DNA of 64,000 nt from assembly GCA_019914945.1 (NCBI GenBank), contig CM034107.1, positions 8,370,001-8,434,000 on the forward strand, in the 5' to 3' direction. Under the pieces are notes generated by a model that was not told the origin of the DNA, did not search any database, and saw nothing but the letters and a program-made list of their open reading frames with translations. This DNA is from Typha latifolia (Eukaryota > Streptophyta > Magnoliopsida > Poales > Typhaceae). Below are positions 33,830-47,300 of this stretch, piece by piece. Positions within the stretch are counted from its first letter, which is position 1. Each line of letters begins with the position of its first letter. Both the position numbers and the translations under genes were made by a program.

Positions 33830-34415
33830 TAGACATAATCAAAGGGCCCAGCCCGCCCGTGCCCGGCCTGATTTGCCCGGACCCGGTTTAGGCTCGTCCC
33901 GGCCCGAGCCCGAACTATCCATGGGCAGTACGGCCAGCCCTTTGCCTGCCCGACCCTGCCCGAAAGCCCGCCCGTTTGGCCCGCAACTAGGCCCGCCTGT
34001 TCTGTTACAGTACTTTGCCCGTCTGCTACAGTAATTTATTGCTACAATAAAATTTTTTTAGTATTGTACCGTTTTGCATTATTTTAAGCACACATTTAAA
34101 ATTTTTTAATTTATTTTTATTATTTTTTAAACGAAGGAATATAAATTTTTTTTTTAAATAAGCTAATAGTTAAAAAAATTCTAAAAATAGCTAAAATATG
34201 GGTTGGGCTGAGTGATTGGTTGGTTGGGCCGGCCCGGCCCAACCGACTAGCCCGATCTCTCACGGGTCGTCGGGCGGTAACGGGCTAGACTATTCTAGCC
34301 CGGCCCGAACCCGGCCCGAGTGATTGGTGGGTCGGACCGTGAATAAATACTTAAGCCCGGTTGGCCCGAAAAGCCTGGCCCGAACCCGGCCCGGCCCGCC
34401 CAATGATAATGTCTA
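33830..34415 (+). mobile_element. hAT-type MITE, 586 bp, with 8-bp target duplication
   Basis: The ends TAGACATAATCAAAGGGC and (reverse-complemented right end) TAGACATTATCATTGGGC match at 15 of 18 positions. The flanks ATCTACTC at 33822-33829 and 34416-34423 are identical. The interior has dense CCCGGCCCG stretches and matches the 386-bp copy at 15754-16139. The right end lies ~120 bases before the TruB start codon, so it may form part of that promoter. Confidence 0.9.
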
Positions 34416-34535
34416 ATCTACTCTCCACCGTTTCCTGTATCTAATCCATCTTTCTTCTAGCATTACTTCCCTCCTCCCAAAATGCTACTTGCCCCTTGAG
34501 GCTAGAGTCCTCTCCTCCCTCTCCCTCCTCCCAAA
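34416..34535 (+). promoter_or_regulatory. Proximal promoter / 5'UTR of the TruB gene with a uORF
   Basis: A CT-rich leader-like stretch. An upstream ATG at 34482 opens a five-codon frame (MLLAP) with stop at 34497-34499, 36 bases before the true start. The phrase CTCCTCCCAAAATGCTACT occurs at 34471 and again at 34524 over the real start codon, so the uORF start is a duplicate of the genuine one. Confidence 0.5.
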
Positions 34536-35409
34536 ATGCTACTAACATCTAGAGCCCTCTCCTCCCTCCTCCTCCCCTCCTCCTCAATCTCCAAGCTCCC
34601 ACCTTTTCTCCTCCGCCTCCCTCTCCGCCCCTTCTCCACCACCGCCACCCCTTATCCCCTCTACTATGAGCTCGTCCACCATCGCCCCGTCCGTCCTCCA
34701 CGCCCTCCTCCCTCTCCTTCCTCCAAAGACGATCAAGCCCTACCCTCCTCCTCCGATGGCCCTCCTCCCGACGAAGAACCGATAGACCGCTCCAAGCGTC
34801 GCTACTACCGGAAGCGCCGGCAGCGCATGCTCGGCTCCGACGACCCGGACTCCTCCTCGGCTTCCGCCGATGCCGAGTTCGTCGAGCTGAAGCCGGAGGT
34901 GGTCGAATTTCCCCGCCTCCACGCCCGCGAGGAGGAGCTCTACTTCTACGACGCTTTCGCGCTCCCATGGGAGAAGGAGAAGCACTACCGGATGGTCTAC
35001 CAGCTCGAGAAAAAGTATTTTCCTGAGCATTCGCTTGATAAGGCCTTCGTGGACCCTGCTGCGGCGGAGCCGGAGGTGGTGCAGAGAGAAGGGAAGAGGA
35101 AGGCTACTAAGAAGAAGAAGGAGGAGGATGATCGTGTTGGTGGGGGTGGCGAGAGGGATGAGAAGGCTTTGGTATTTTTTGATGAGGGGGCGACGGAGAG
35201 GAAGAAAGAGAGGCCCTTGGGGGATGTGACAGAGAGGAAGGTGGAGGAGTTCTTCAAGTGTTTGAAGAAAGTCCCCTGTGCCGGGGAAAGGGAAGTGGTG
35301 GCTTCTGCGGTGGAGGTGGTGGAGCCGTACCTGGCGACCAGGAGGTCTGGGCTTCCACCAAGATGGGATGGCCCATCGGGTACTGTCGTGCTCGTGGACA
35401 AACCTAAAG
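34536..35409 (+). CDS. TruB gene exon 1
   Basis: It encodes residues 1-291 plus one base of codon 292: presequence, charged linker and the opening VDKPKG motif. The donor is AAAG|GTAGGT. Confidence 0.9.
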
Positions 35410-38400
35410 GTAGGTAACCTTGTTGGTGTTTTTCTCTTACATGCCTGTTGCATTTTAATCTCTTGATTCATTGAGGAGGACAACTGTGGAAATGGTTAGG
35501 GAACATCATGGAATGAGTATACAAGTGGGAGTCTTTTTTGTTGAGAGTTTCTTGTGATCTTAATGCAGATAGGGAATGCCTTGTGATTGGAGGATTCAAG
35601 TATATATATGTGGTTTGGATAGTGTCTCCCGTAATGTAACATGGCAGAACTTCCAATTTTCTTTTAAGAGCATGGCAGAACTTCCATTGATACTGGAATT
35701 TGTCCCTAACCACAACTAAAGGGGAATGTGAGATGACTCTGGGTTTTGTTCATTTATAACATGATTTTATTGGAAATGGCATGTATTGTTTTTTTAATGG
35801 GCCCTTTTTACATGATTTCCACTGAGAACTTTTCAAATACCAAAATTGTCACTATATTCTTCAAAATAACATAATTGCTATTGACTTTCAAAAATAATTT
35901 TCTATTGTTAAATACTTAAATCTAACTAATCATGGTTAAAAACTTAACCTGGATTATGAAAAGACAATTTATCCATCATATAAATTTTTTGAAATGATTG
36001 GAAACTATCTAATATTATGCGGTATTATAGTACAAGAGGATGTTGATTAGGATCCAACTGTCTGATATTTTTTATGAAATTAGTGCTACATATTCAACAT
36101 TCTAAAGTTTGATAAAGAAGGGTAGTATCTTCATTTATTTGTATAAGTTAACTTTAATAGTCACCAATTAGGAATATTTCTGAATATTCCTTCAAAATAA
36201 CAATAATGGAATTTCTGGAAGAGTCCAATGATTTTGATGGCAACTATGATATTTAAAAAAATGTAGTGGTTATTATGATATTTGGAAAGTTTTCAATGGC
36301 AACTATGTTAAAAAAATCTTTCTTTCCTTGGAATAACTTATTGCCATTCTATATAACTGTAACTTTCTGCAGAACTTTTCTGAGCTGGATTAACATTAGA
36401 ATAGACTGCCTTGGACCATATAACCTGCTTGGCTTCAAAGCAAAAAATAAGAACTTTAACTAGAGTTAGGAGTAAGAAATCTAACAAGAGTCAAGGGTAA
36501 TGTGCATGACCTGAACCTGTTGAGCTTTCTAATCTAGAACAAGATGTTATGTACAACTGACCTTCAGGATAAAGCTAGGTTCAATGCAGTAAGATGCTAC
36601 TGGATGTTGTTTCCACTTTCCAATAACAATATGTGCCTGCATTTATCCATTGGAGTGTTTATTTCTTCTAATGTTTCACGATCTAAAGGGATTGTGCCAT
36701 TTCCTTTTAGATTTTGTCTTTGAGCTAGTTATGCACTTATCTGAATGTATGTGCCTTCATTCTGCCTTTTGTGATGATTCATTCACTCAGTCATTGGTTT
36801 CCTAGTTTCTCTAGTGTTCATGTGCCATTGGTATTAGATTATTAAAAGCTATATTCTCTTTTCTTTACCCTGCTTGTCAGTAGAGTGGATTTAACAACTT
36901 TTTTATGTAAGACAGGATGGACTTCATTTACTGTCTGTGGGAAATTGCGGCGCTTAGTCAAAGTGCAAAAGGTAGTTTGATTTTTGCATTGGTATGTCTA
37001 TGTATGACTAATATGCCAATGCTCATTCTATATCTTTTAGTTTACAGGTTGGGCATGCTGGTACTCTAGATCCTATGGCAACTGGCTTATTAATTGTTTG
37101 TGTTGGGAAAGCAACCAAATTGGTCGATAGGTACACTACTGCTTTTTAATTAGCAGTAGAAGGTAGTTCTCCCTTTGTTCTTTAAAATAGTTTTATACTT
37201 TGCATGCTCTTTTGTCACTAAATGTAGTTAAGTTTTTGTAAAAATAAATCTACATAATAATGTAATGAACATTTGGATATTCACTCTGTATGGTCTTTTG
37301 AGTTTTGTATTTTTCTTTAATCTTGGTACTCCCAAACTGAACTCGTAAAATTTTCTTTCCTGCTCATACAAATCTTTGTGCAAAGCTGACTTGCAATCAG
37401 ATTTATCCTGCATGTGGGCAAATCCTTGATTCTTTAAACAAGAAATGTATTGCTTCTGAATAAACTTGGCTTTCAGGCTTAGGAAGATTTTGTAGTATTG
37501 TGTAATGCTCTAAGAATAATTTGGCATGGTGTGAGGATTTTGGTATTCCACAAGTGGTGAGCGCTAGAGTAAGCACCATTGATCGAAAGCACGGGTTTCA
37601 AGCAATTTTTCTAATTTAATTTCCTGAAATTTTTTGTATTAGATGGAACTTACTCATAATTATATAATTAGGAATGTATCATACCGGGCCCAATCAAGCA
37701 CAAAAATTTAATGAACAAAGTGTCATGAAAGAGAAATGAAATTTAGTAATATGTATCAAAAGAGTATCATAAACAATTAATAATCTAACATAACATCATC
37801 AAAATGTTTTTCAAAATTTAGGAGACTTGCTTCCTTTGGTTGTTTGGTTGATGAGTAATCATTGCCCATAGATATTGACTTGCTCGTGCCCACATGTGCT
37901 AACTCGTGTTCACGTGTGTCAACCTTGACCAAACTTGTGGCAAAATGGCACATTATTTGGTATGAGGAGGTCTCGCTCTGTGCCAACTGTGTCAATTGGT
38001 ACGTATCACGTTGATGGCTAATCGACACTCGGCATGCCACTATCATGACAATACTTGGTATCAAAGATGGTCGTGCTAAAGCCACGTGTCTTGCCAAAAC
38101 CCAGTCGGCATGGGGTACTGACACAACTCTAATATATTATTTAGGATCTTTATACATGTTTGTGGTTTAAATATACGTATTAAAGCCTATGTTAGAGTCT
38201 TTTATTCTAGGTAATATTGTAAATGATTAACCATGTTTTTGTTACTCTTGCTAATTCAAGCAAACTTGGTTGTCCTCTTATTTTTTGCTAACAAAGTTCC
38301 ATTCTCCTCTATCTCTGTTTGTAATATTGTACCTCTTTTCCATCTATCTCACGCGCTTGTTAAGATGGAAAATCCTAGAAATTGTCGATTTATTTATCAC

Positions 38401-41400
38401 AGCTGGGTAGGTATCTATTGTTTGCTACTACTAGCATTTATTTTGAGCCTTACTTAGTCTACTTGAATGAGCCAACCACTGATCAAGCTTGCTGCAAATT
38501 TTTTTTTTCGAGCTTATTCCAAGTGATGAGCTCGGCTGACCCACCGAAATATCTAACTTTGGGTGGCTACAATCATATCTATTTTGAGAATTAACACACT
38601 ACAATCATACCTGATTTTTGGTTAGTATGGCATACTATTTGAGCTTGGACATCATTCAAGGCAGCCAAAGCATATAGCATAGCGGGGAGTGTTTAAAACT
38701 TCCACACTTAAATCTATGACTTTTCTTTAAGAACAGTAGAGACAACAATGACCAAACATAACTCAACTAGATGTGATTTTCCCTCTCAGTACTCCAACTA
38801 TGAAATTATTAAGTGATTTAGCAAATGCAGATTGAAGGGTTCTATTGTCTTGAATAAACAATTTTTTTTACCAACATAGGAACTCAACATGCATGTTTGT
38901 ACATTTAATTGTGTACCAAAACCAAAAGGAAGCCAAGAGAAGTGCATTGTTGTGTTTATTCTTTCATGGATATTAAAATTGGTTTTGTAATTAGAAGAAA
39001 ATTTAACTGTGTTGGATTTGCTTTTGCAGATATCAAGGCATGCTAAAAGGTTATAGTGGTGTTTTTCGGCTAGGGGAAGCCACATCAACTTGGGATGCTG
39101 ATTCACCGGTCTGTATGTCAGCTATAACTAGCATATGTTATAACAAAAATTAGGCTAAATTGCAACTAGACTCCCTAAACTATGACCCTGTATCACTTAG
39201 GGGGCTGAAGAAAAAAAAACTTAAACATTAAGCCCTGTTGAGCTATTGTAATCAGTATACACTGTTGACAGAAAAATTGATTTTAGAAAATTGTTGTTTG
39301 TACTTTGTACTTAAGTACATTTGGACTGCAGGGGGGGAGAGAGAGGCCACACACGGTAGATGTTGTTATTGGGAGAGGGAAATGTCTGTGGAAGAGCAAT
39401 TTTGGTAGAAAGGAGAGGAAAATGTGAGGAAGAACATGATGGAAGTTTTGGTACAGATGAGAAAAAAGTGTGGCACATGAAATCACATACCTACTTCGAA
39501 CAGACAAACATACAATATACTAACATAAGGGTTATTTTGAAGCATTTAAATAGTTTAGGGTTTGTTATTGTCAACTATTTTTTTTTTCTTTCACGGGGTT
39601 TAAGTGATACAGGGTCAGATATAATTTACACGAAGTTATTTCAAACTTTGAGCTAGTGATAATTAAGATTCATAACTGAATTGTTTTATCCAAATAGCAA
39701 TAACATTAGTATCTGACGCTGTGAAGTCTTTATCTTATGGTAGCTTGCTTACTAAGACAAAAAGTGCGCACTTTAGGAAATCATGTGATTATATGGAATT
39801 AGCTTCCTCTATTTTACAAGTGAATGGTTCTTGTACAGGAAAAAAATGACTAAATATGAATCATTTTCACTACCTTGTTGATTCTGATGATTGCAATTTT
39901 TTTTTGACTAATGAATTAGCTACCTTTTGGTTTATACTGTGATTTGAATTGTTAGTCATGATAGTCTGATCTTTTTGGATTAACAGTATTTTCTTTTTCT
40001 TTACTGTGGAATGATATTTCCATGATTGACCAGGTCATCCAAAGAGAACCATGGGAACACATCAAAGATGAAGATATTAAGAAGAGAGCTGCATCTTTTT
40101 TGGGTGAGATATGGCAAGTTCCACCAATGTTTTCTGCCATTAAGGTAAGTCCTCTTTGCAATTTGCATGATAATTTCCGTGAGTAAGACAATCTAAGATT
40201 CTAAATAAGCACAGATGATGGACATACAACATTGAATAGGAAATATAATACTAGAAGTCTAGAAACTGATAACTTGTTAGATTAAACAAATGCTTGTGTT
40301 GAATTGACATGTAATGCATTACAAATTAATTCTTTAATTGCTAACAACGATTACATTCTCTCAGGTTTCAGTTCTCCAATATAGTGCGTAGATCCTCTAT
40401 TACTTTTTCAATAGTTGTGTAAATGATCATATACTTTCAGATATTAGGAAAGACAATACTAGAAACCGATAATTTATTTGATTAACTAAGAGGCTGCACC
40501 AAACAGATGCTTGTGTTGAAAAGACATGATACATATTACTAATTAATTCTGATTGTCCACTATAAAGCATAGATTCACTATTACTTCTTCAGTAGAAGTT
40601 GCATAAATCATCATATAACTGTGAAGAAGTAATCCATTAATGCTTTAGAATCTAATCCATGAATGCTCACTAAAATATCAGAATAGATTATCTTAAGAAC
40701 TTTATTTATTCTTAATTATATATATATATATGTTTTTCAGTATTCTACGAGTAGAATATGACAAATAGTGTAATTCCTAATGGTATATTGTGACTATTTA
40801 AAGGTTGGCGGTGAAAAGATGTATGAGAAAGCAAGGAGGGGTGAGATGATTGAGTTGTCACCGAGACGTATATCAATATACCAGTTTGATATTGAGCGCA
40901 GCCTAGAGGACAGGTTTACGTTTCCTTAGTGAGATACTTGAAAATATTCTGGTTCATTTCATTTACTGTTTGTGATATCCTATATTTTGTGAATCACATT
41001 TAATTTTTGTGAGTTAATTGCTTTAGTTTGAATTGACATCATATTCTACAACTTGTAACTTATTGATTAGTACTCTCACTATCACAAACAATTCATTAAA
41101 AATTTATCATCACTTTTGACTCTTGATTTTCAACTAAGGATGGCTTCATAATCACTTCTGTGATGTTTGAGGTATATTTTTACCGCTTTGTGGTGCAAAA
41201 TATATTATTTTTGGCTTAAATTTTAGCCCCTTCTAGTTTGGATGGAAATTACATAACCTAATTTTATTTTTATTATCGGATGCCCCTTTAAAGTTTTAAC
41301 TGAGCTTCAATTGCAATTGTCATTAATGGAGATAGTAAAATGATTTAAATAACCCTTTGTTTTAAATAGATATATATTTGTAAAGAAAGTTTAGAGTGGT

Positions 41401-42380
41401 TTAGTTGTAACACTCGAACCCTAAACACGTGCATGGCACGAGTCTACGGCACGTGCGTAGTACCTGACCATTTGGTTAGTTACTGACAATCAAATAAACC
41501 TGTAGCCAAGGATGGCCGTGCCGACCGGCACGGGGCGTGCCGGTCGGCACTTGACGTGCTAGCGGCGTACCGGCACGTGGCACGAGGGGTGCCGCACGGC
41601 ACCCCTCTTAATAGCTTTGCCACAACCTCGTCGTCGAGCTCGCTGTCGCCGTCGCCGCTCGCCGACGCCGTCACCACTACCGGTTGTCGCTCACCCGAGC
41701 TCGCGTCGGGTGCCCTAGCGGCGACGACGACCGGGATTGGCGATGGCGACCGGGAGCGGCGATGGCGACCGGGAGCGGCGACGGCGAAGGCCAGCGACGA
41801 TGGCGACGGCCAAGGTGGCACATTTTTCTCTCCTTTTCTTACGTCACGGCTGGCGGTCGGCACAGGCCGTGCCTATGGCACGGCCATCGTTGCCTGTAGC
41901 AACATTATGATTTCATCTACAACATCTAAACTAAGAATAACTCAAGTCTAACTGTCAACAACATACAGATAACTCTACTTGGGCCCTACACAAGGCATAA
42001 CACATCATCAAGAGCTTTATACCACAACATATACATAACGGTATATATACATAATTATACAAGTACAAAGTCACTTGCTATAATATAAGACAAGGATAAA
42101 GACACATTTTGGAGGATGTCTACTAATACATCAGATAAGATAACTCATCTAGTTGATAACACTAACCACACATTACTCTTCACTAGGGAGTATTCTGCTC
42201 CTCTCGTTCACCTGATTTTTAGAAGGGAGAAAACAAAAAGAGTCATGAGCTAAAGGCTTAGTGAATAGATCTTACCCCGAATCAGTGATGTCAAATAGAG
42301 AGTAAATCATGTATTGGATAATATGAATCAGAAAGCAGCATGATGCCATGTATGAGCATGTATATATATGTATCCTCAAT

Positions 42381-42421
<41 letters not shown>

Positions 42422-44333
42422 GAAGTCAATTCTCATGAATGAGCACATTATATCCTCAACTAAAAGTATATCACATGATGAAATTACCATATAACATCCC
42501 TGAATATAACAACATATTGTGTATAACAATTATGATCCAATGATACTAATCACATCAATGATGATGCATAGTGCATGTCAATCACTAGATAATTGTATAT
42601 GTTAGAGGCATATATAATCTACATATCTCTCACTATCACTATCACTATCACTATCACAAGCTCAGAGCATACCCTGTCATACGCTAAGAGTATCTCTGTA
42701 GATAAATCATACCCTGCTATACGCTAAGGGTATCTCTGTAGATAAATTATACCCTGCCATACGCTAAGGGTATATCAATGTAAGTTATACCCTGTCATAC
42801 GCTAAGAGTACACCATCAACTATCACCACTCTGCCATACGCTAAGAGTATGTCCAATACTAATCCGGACCAGATACCGTTCCAACTATCACATCATATCA
42901 CATCACATCACATACACATGTACTTTTATGATTTTCTATACATGATAAATCATATGCATATATATCTAGTATGACAACAGATCATGCAACTCAAGAATTT
43001 AGGTGGTAAAGAAGCCAAGAGAAAAATGATACAATGCCGACTCTAACCATGTATCTAACACATGTATATTTTTGCTAGTCTATTACATGCATACTCATGA
43101 TAGAGATCATCCCGACATAAAAATCATAACAGTATAATCATCTCTATATATCACCAATGTACTCATATCTCAGATCAGTCTAATCAAATGCATGACAAAA
43201 TATGCTTGACTGAAATTATCTCTATATAAAGTTATATAATCATACTGGAGGCCAAAACATACATGTACAGAAGATATAATATATCCTGTTTTGATAAAGG
43301 CGTCTAGGAGATAAGATTACTTACTACCACTGCAAATATCAAACAACCACTCGTTCACGTTGCTACGAAATCAAGCCTCGATAGCTAAGTCCACAGGGTC
43401 TTGAACAGGGGGGTCGGAATCTAAAATTATTTAAATAGTATGATGTTAGCCGTTTATCTGATTAAAATCTGTTCATGTAATATATGATCATTTAGAAGGT
43501 TTTAGAATTTCTACTTATCTTTATAACTAGCTAGATTTTTAATTACAGATAAAAATATAAATAAAAATATAAATGAAAACCTAACTATAAGTATATCTTG
43601 ATTAATTAGAAATTACTTTATATAATAATAAATAAATACATAAGCCTAGTATTTTATTTGTTACAAAAATAACAATATATAATAAATTAATAGAATTACT
43701 TAAAATGTATATCATAAGAATATTAGAATATAAATCTAATAATTATAATTTACAAATCTATCTATTAATCTAATATACATATAAGTAAATAAATAAATAA
43801 GTAAATATCAGTATTACCTATATTTATGTCTAATAGTTTATAACCTAATTAATCATTAATTAATTATAATTAACAATAATTATAATGATGAATATGTATT
43901 ATTATTAAAATAAATAATGTCTAAATCTATTTGTATTAATTAAGACAAAAATACCTAAATAAAATAATAAATAATAAAAATTAATAAAAAAATGAGGGAT
44001 CACTAGTACTAGTGTTGGGCTTGGCCTAGGACTGGCCTGCTACAGTGCTGGGCTCGTACAATGCTGGGCCGAGCCCAGCACTGTTGCAGAAAACAATAAG
44101 AGAAGAAGCAGCTGAGGAAGAAGAAGAAGAAAGGAAGAAAGGAAGAAGGAAGAAGAAGAAGAAGAAGAAGAAGAAGAAGAAGAAGAAGAAGAAGAAGAAG
44201 AGAAGAGAAGAAGGGAAGGAAGAGGAGGGAGGTGCGGACCTGGGCCGGCGGGGAGGGCACCGGTCGCTGCTGGCCAGCCAGCGGCCGGCCTCTCGTCGGC
44301 TGCTCGGCTCCGATGAGCCCAACCTCGGGCAAG

Positions 44334-44375
<42 letters not shown>

Positions 44376-47300
44376 AAAGAGGGGGAGTGAGAGGTCTTAC
44401 CGGCGGCGGCTCCAGGGAAGGTGTCGGTATAGAGAGAGAGTAGAGAGAGAGAGAGAGAGAGAGATTTAAAGTTAGAGAGAGAGAGAAGGCGGTGGAGGAG
44501 GAGTAGTGGCGGCAGTCGCAGGCGCATGGCGCCCCACCATGCAAGCTGCATGACACAGTGTGGCCGGTCGCGTCGTGCCCATAATTATTTTTTTTTAACC
44601 CTACTTAGGTTATTACATTAGTGATATAAAAAAAATGTTAGGGTGGTAAAGTGATTGTTGTTCAGATTATTGGTAATGCTTTTAAGGATGAAAAGGCATG
44701 TGCAATTTGACTTTGGATGGATAACCTAACAGTTGCACCCCGACCAAAAGTTTGGGGAACCTAGCAATACTAAAATAACGGTTCAAAGGGGTAGAATGTA
44801 TTTGATCTTTTTTTTTTTAGGTTAACGAAGAAACAAACTACTGAAAAAAACTTGATGGTGGATTTAGCTAAGACAATCTACTTGCCTTGAGTACTTATAT
44901 CTAGGGATGGCCATGCCGAGGATAATTCGGCACCAAAAACCAATTTAGGTTGCTTCGAAATGGCTTCTAACCTTGGATTGAAAAATCAGCCAATCTCAAT
45001 CCAAGGTGGGGATTATGTGGGATTGGCCAATCTTGAGTCAGAACGGGATCAACCGGTTTGGGTCAATCGGGTGAAATCCATAATGGGTCTGACCTGAATC
45101 CAACCTAGGGACATTAATCCCCATCGTTTATGGATCTGATCCGAATCCAACCTATTGTCTTTCTCCCCTCTCTCTCTCTCTCTCTCTCTCTCTCCTTATT
45201 ATATCCATTGGTTCTCTAATGCAGAGACCTAGTTCTAGTGAAATCTGACGATTTCGGTTATGTGATTTTATTTTATTTCTTTCTCTTCTTTTCTCCTTTT
45301 TTTTTTACTGCAATAGATTTTTTATCTTTTCAGTTATTCCACTCTCTATTTCTCTCTTCGTTTTCTTTTTCTTCTCATTGTGGCAGATTGTTTCGTTTTT
45401 TTGTTCCTTCTACTTTATCTCTTTTTATCTTCTTTTTCTTCCCAGCATAAGCAGCAATTTTTTTTCTTTTTTTTTCTCTTTTCGATTCTTCAATTCTTCC
45501 ACTCTGTCCCTTCTCGTCACTAAAAATCACTACAGAACAGATTAGAGAGAGATAGATTAATTTTCTTATCCAGATCTTGACAATGCTCAACTCTTAATCT
45601 ATATCTCAATCTGAATATTGCATATATTTTATAAAAAGCTGATTAGATTGAAACTTGGAACAAATAATAATAAACTTATTTAATTGAATTATAACTCACA
45701 TCTCTATCGTAAAAAAAATTGTCTATAAATGTCAAGTTCTAGTCTATTGATTCTCTTCTTTACTCAGCAAGATTTTATCATCATTAGTCATTTTTGTAGA
45801 GAATTAAAATTTTGGATTAAGAAAGTATCATGTAGAAATTAAAAGCATGCCTACAAGCAACATGCATATATCTACATAATTGTTTGTTCTATTGAGAGTT
45901 AGTCAACATCTATCATTTTCTATAACTTTTGCCTATACTTTTTTTATTGACTCATTTACAATATACACAGCATCATAAAAGCAACTCATATCAAACTTGT
46001 TGTCACTGTCTACAAGTCATAATTTCAAATACTGCGATGACAATTGTAATACTATTCCAAAATGTATTTTTAAAAGTTATGCTCTTCAAGTTCCATCTAA
46101 ACTTTGATATTTAGGATTCATATTCTTAATTCTTATAGATTACTCTTTTGATGTAAACATCCGTATAATCTCATTTTTATATGCGTAATGCTCTCTAATG
46201 TTAGAAAATGAGTAGCAAACTTAGTGGTGTTGGATTTAATGATCTTTTTACTATCAGTCATCTGCCTACGCAAATTAAGAACCTAATCGTGATAATATAT
46301 AAAGTTTGTCAACATCTGACTTTTATGTATAATCATATATCAATTTTAGGACTTTTGACAATATCCTTCGATACGAGATTAAGACAATGTGTAGCACATA
46401 ACGTCTAATATAAATATTGTCTTTTCATCATAAGTAATTGTCTAGCAATCTTATAATTTGTCTTGTTACCAATAACCACTTAGACTATCACTTCTTTACT
46501 TATTTTTTGTACTACCACATTCATCAACTAAAAAAAATATAATTTGCACTTTTGAAATAAGCAGTAGCATCCCAAACTTTAAAAATATTATCTTCATGCT
46601 CGAGTACACTAAGAAATTAATTATATTTCTCCTATTCTGTATAATCCACCTATCATATATCACTATACAACTAAATTCATCTTAATACTTTTTAAATATC
46701 TCAATGTAAGTGTCACAATCCAAAATTGGAATCATGACCGGCCATGTACCTCAATGCACTTGAGATACACGAAGTATTTTTCTGAATCCCAAAATAATAA
46801 GAATTTAATTATGAACAGCTAACTCCAATAAATATAATCCAATAATAAAGAAATACCAATGTCATCGATAATGTGTCACCAATCAAACTAAAATAACAGA
46901 TCGTTTAGAATAAAATGTCTATTACAATTGATGGGCAAAGTAGTAAATCTTAAGTGGAGGTGGGGTCCCGTCACGTGGATTAGCACCTGAAATATTAGAA
47001 GAGAGAATTTATGAGCTAACAACTATAGCTCAGCGAGTGGAATCTATTCAAAAGCCAAATAAATCCGAATCCATAACATAACTTTAAATAATTACGAGTC
47101 CAATAATATAAAATGAGAATTGTACAACAATAATAATAACAGTACAAGTAATAACAAAGTAAATCATATCTTATAACATGGTTTGTGTTAATATGCTGAA
47201 TTTCTTTTAGTATTATAATAATGTCATATGTTTCAATTGAGACTTTGTCTGAGGATCCATATCAACTACAAGTCACATCGATATGTACTCAGTCTTTTCC

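Larger units (their letters stand above)
41406..44617 (+). mobile_element. Solo large LTR, copy D, in intron 6
   Basis: It begins TGTAACACTCGAACCC, ends GGTTATTACA and is bounded by TTAGT on both sides. It has the family order: CACGTGC-rich start, AT-rich middle, hairpin minisatellite (42668-42853), GCTGGGC/GAGCCCAGC phrases near 44015-44085, AAG run (44152-44205) and GA tracts. A 386-bp hAT MITE sits near its start. It lies in the sense direction of the TruB gene. Confidence 0.9.

Noticed and set aside
34549..35483. Minus-strand open frames opposite TruB exon 1 (up to 247 codons)
   Set aside because: They are shadows of a GC-rich exon; the plus-strand frame splices into a complete TruB domain.
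41480..41951. Possible coding gene in the GC-rich block of intron 6
   Set aside because: The block is exactly bounded by hAT TIRs and an 8-bp duplication; open frames on both strands lack conserved domains.
44009..44556. Overlapping 176-180-codon minus-strand frames
   Set aside because: These are the same artefact in solo LTR D; the frames parallel those at the matching place in copy C only because the LTRs are homologous.
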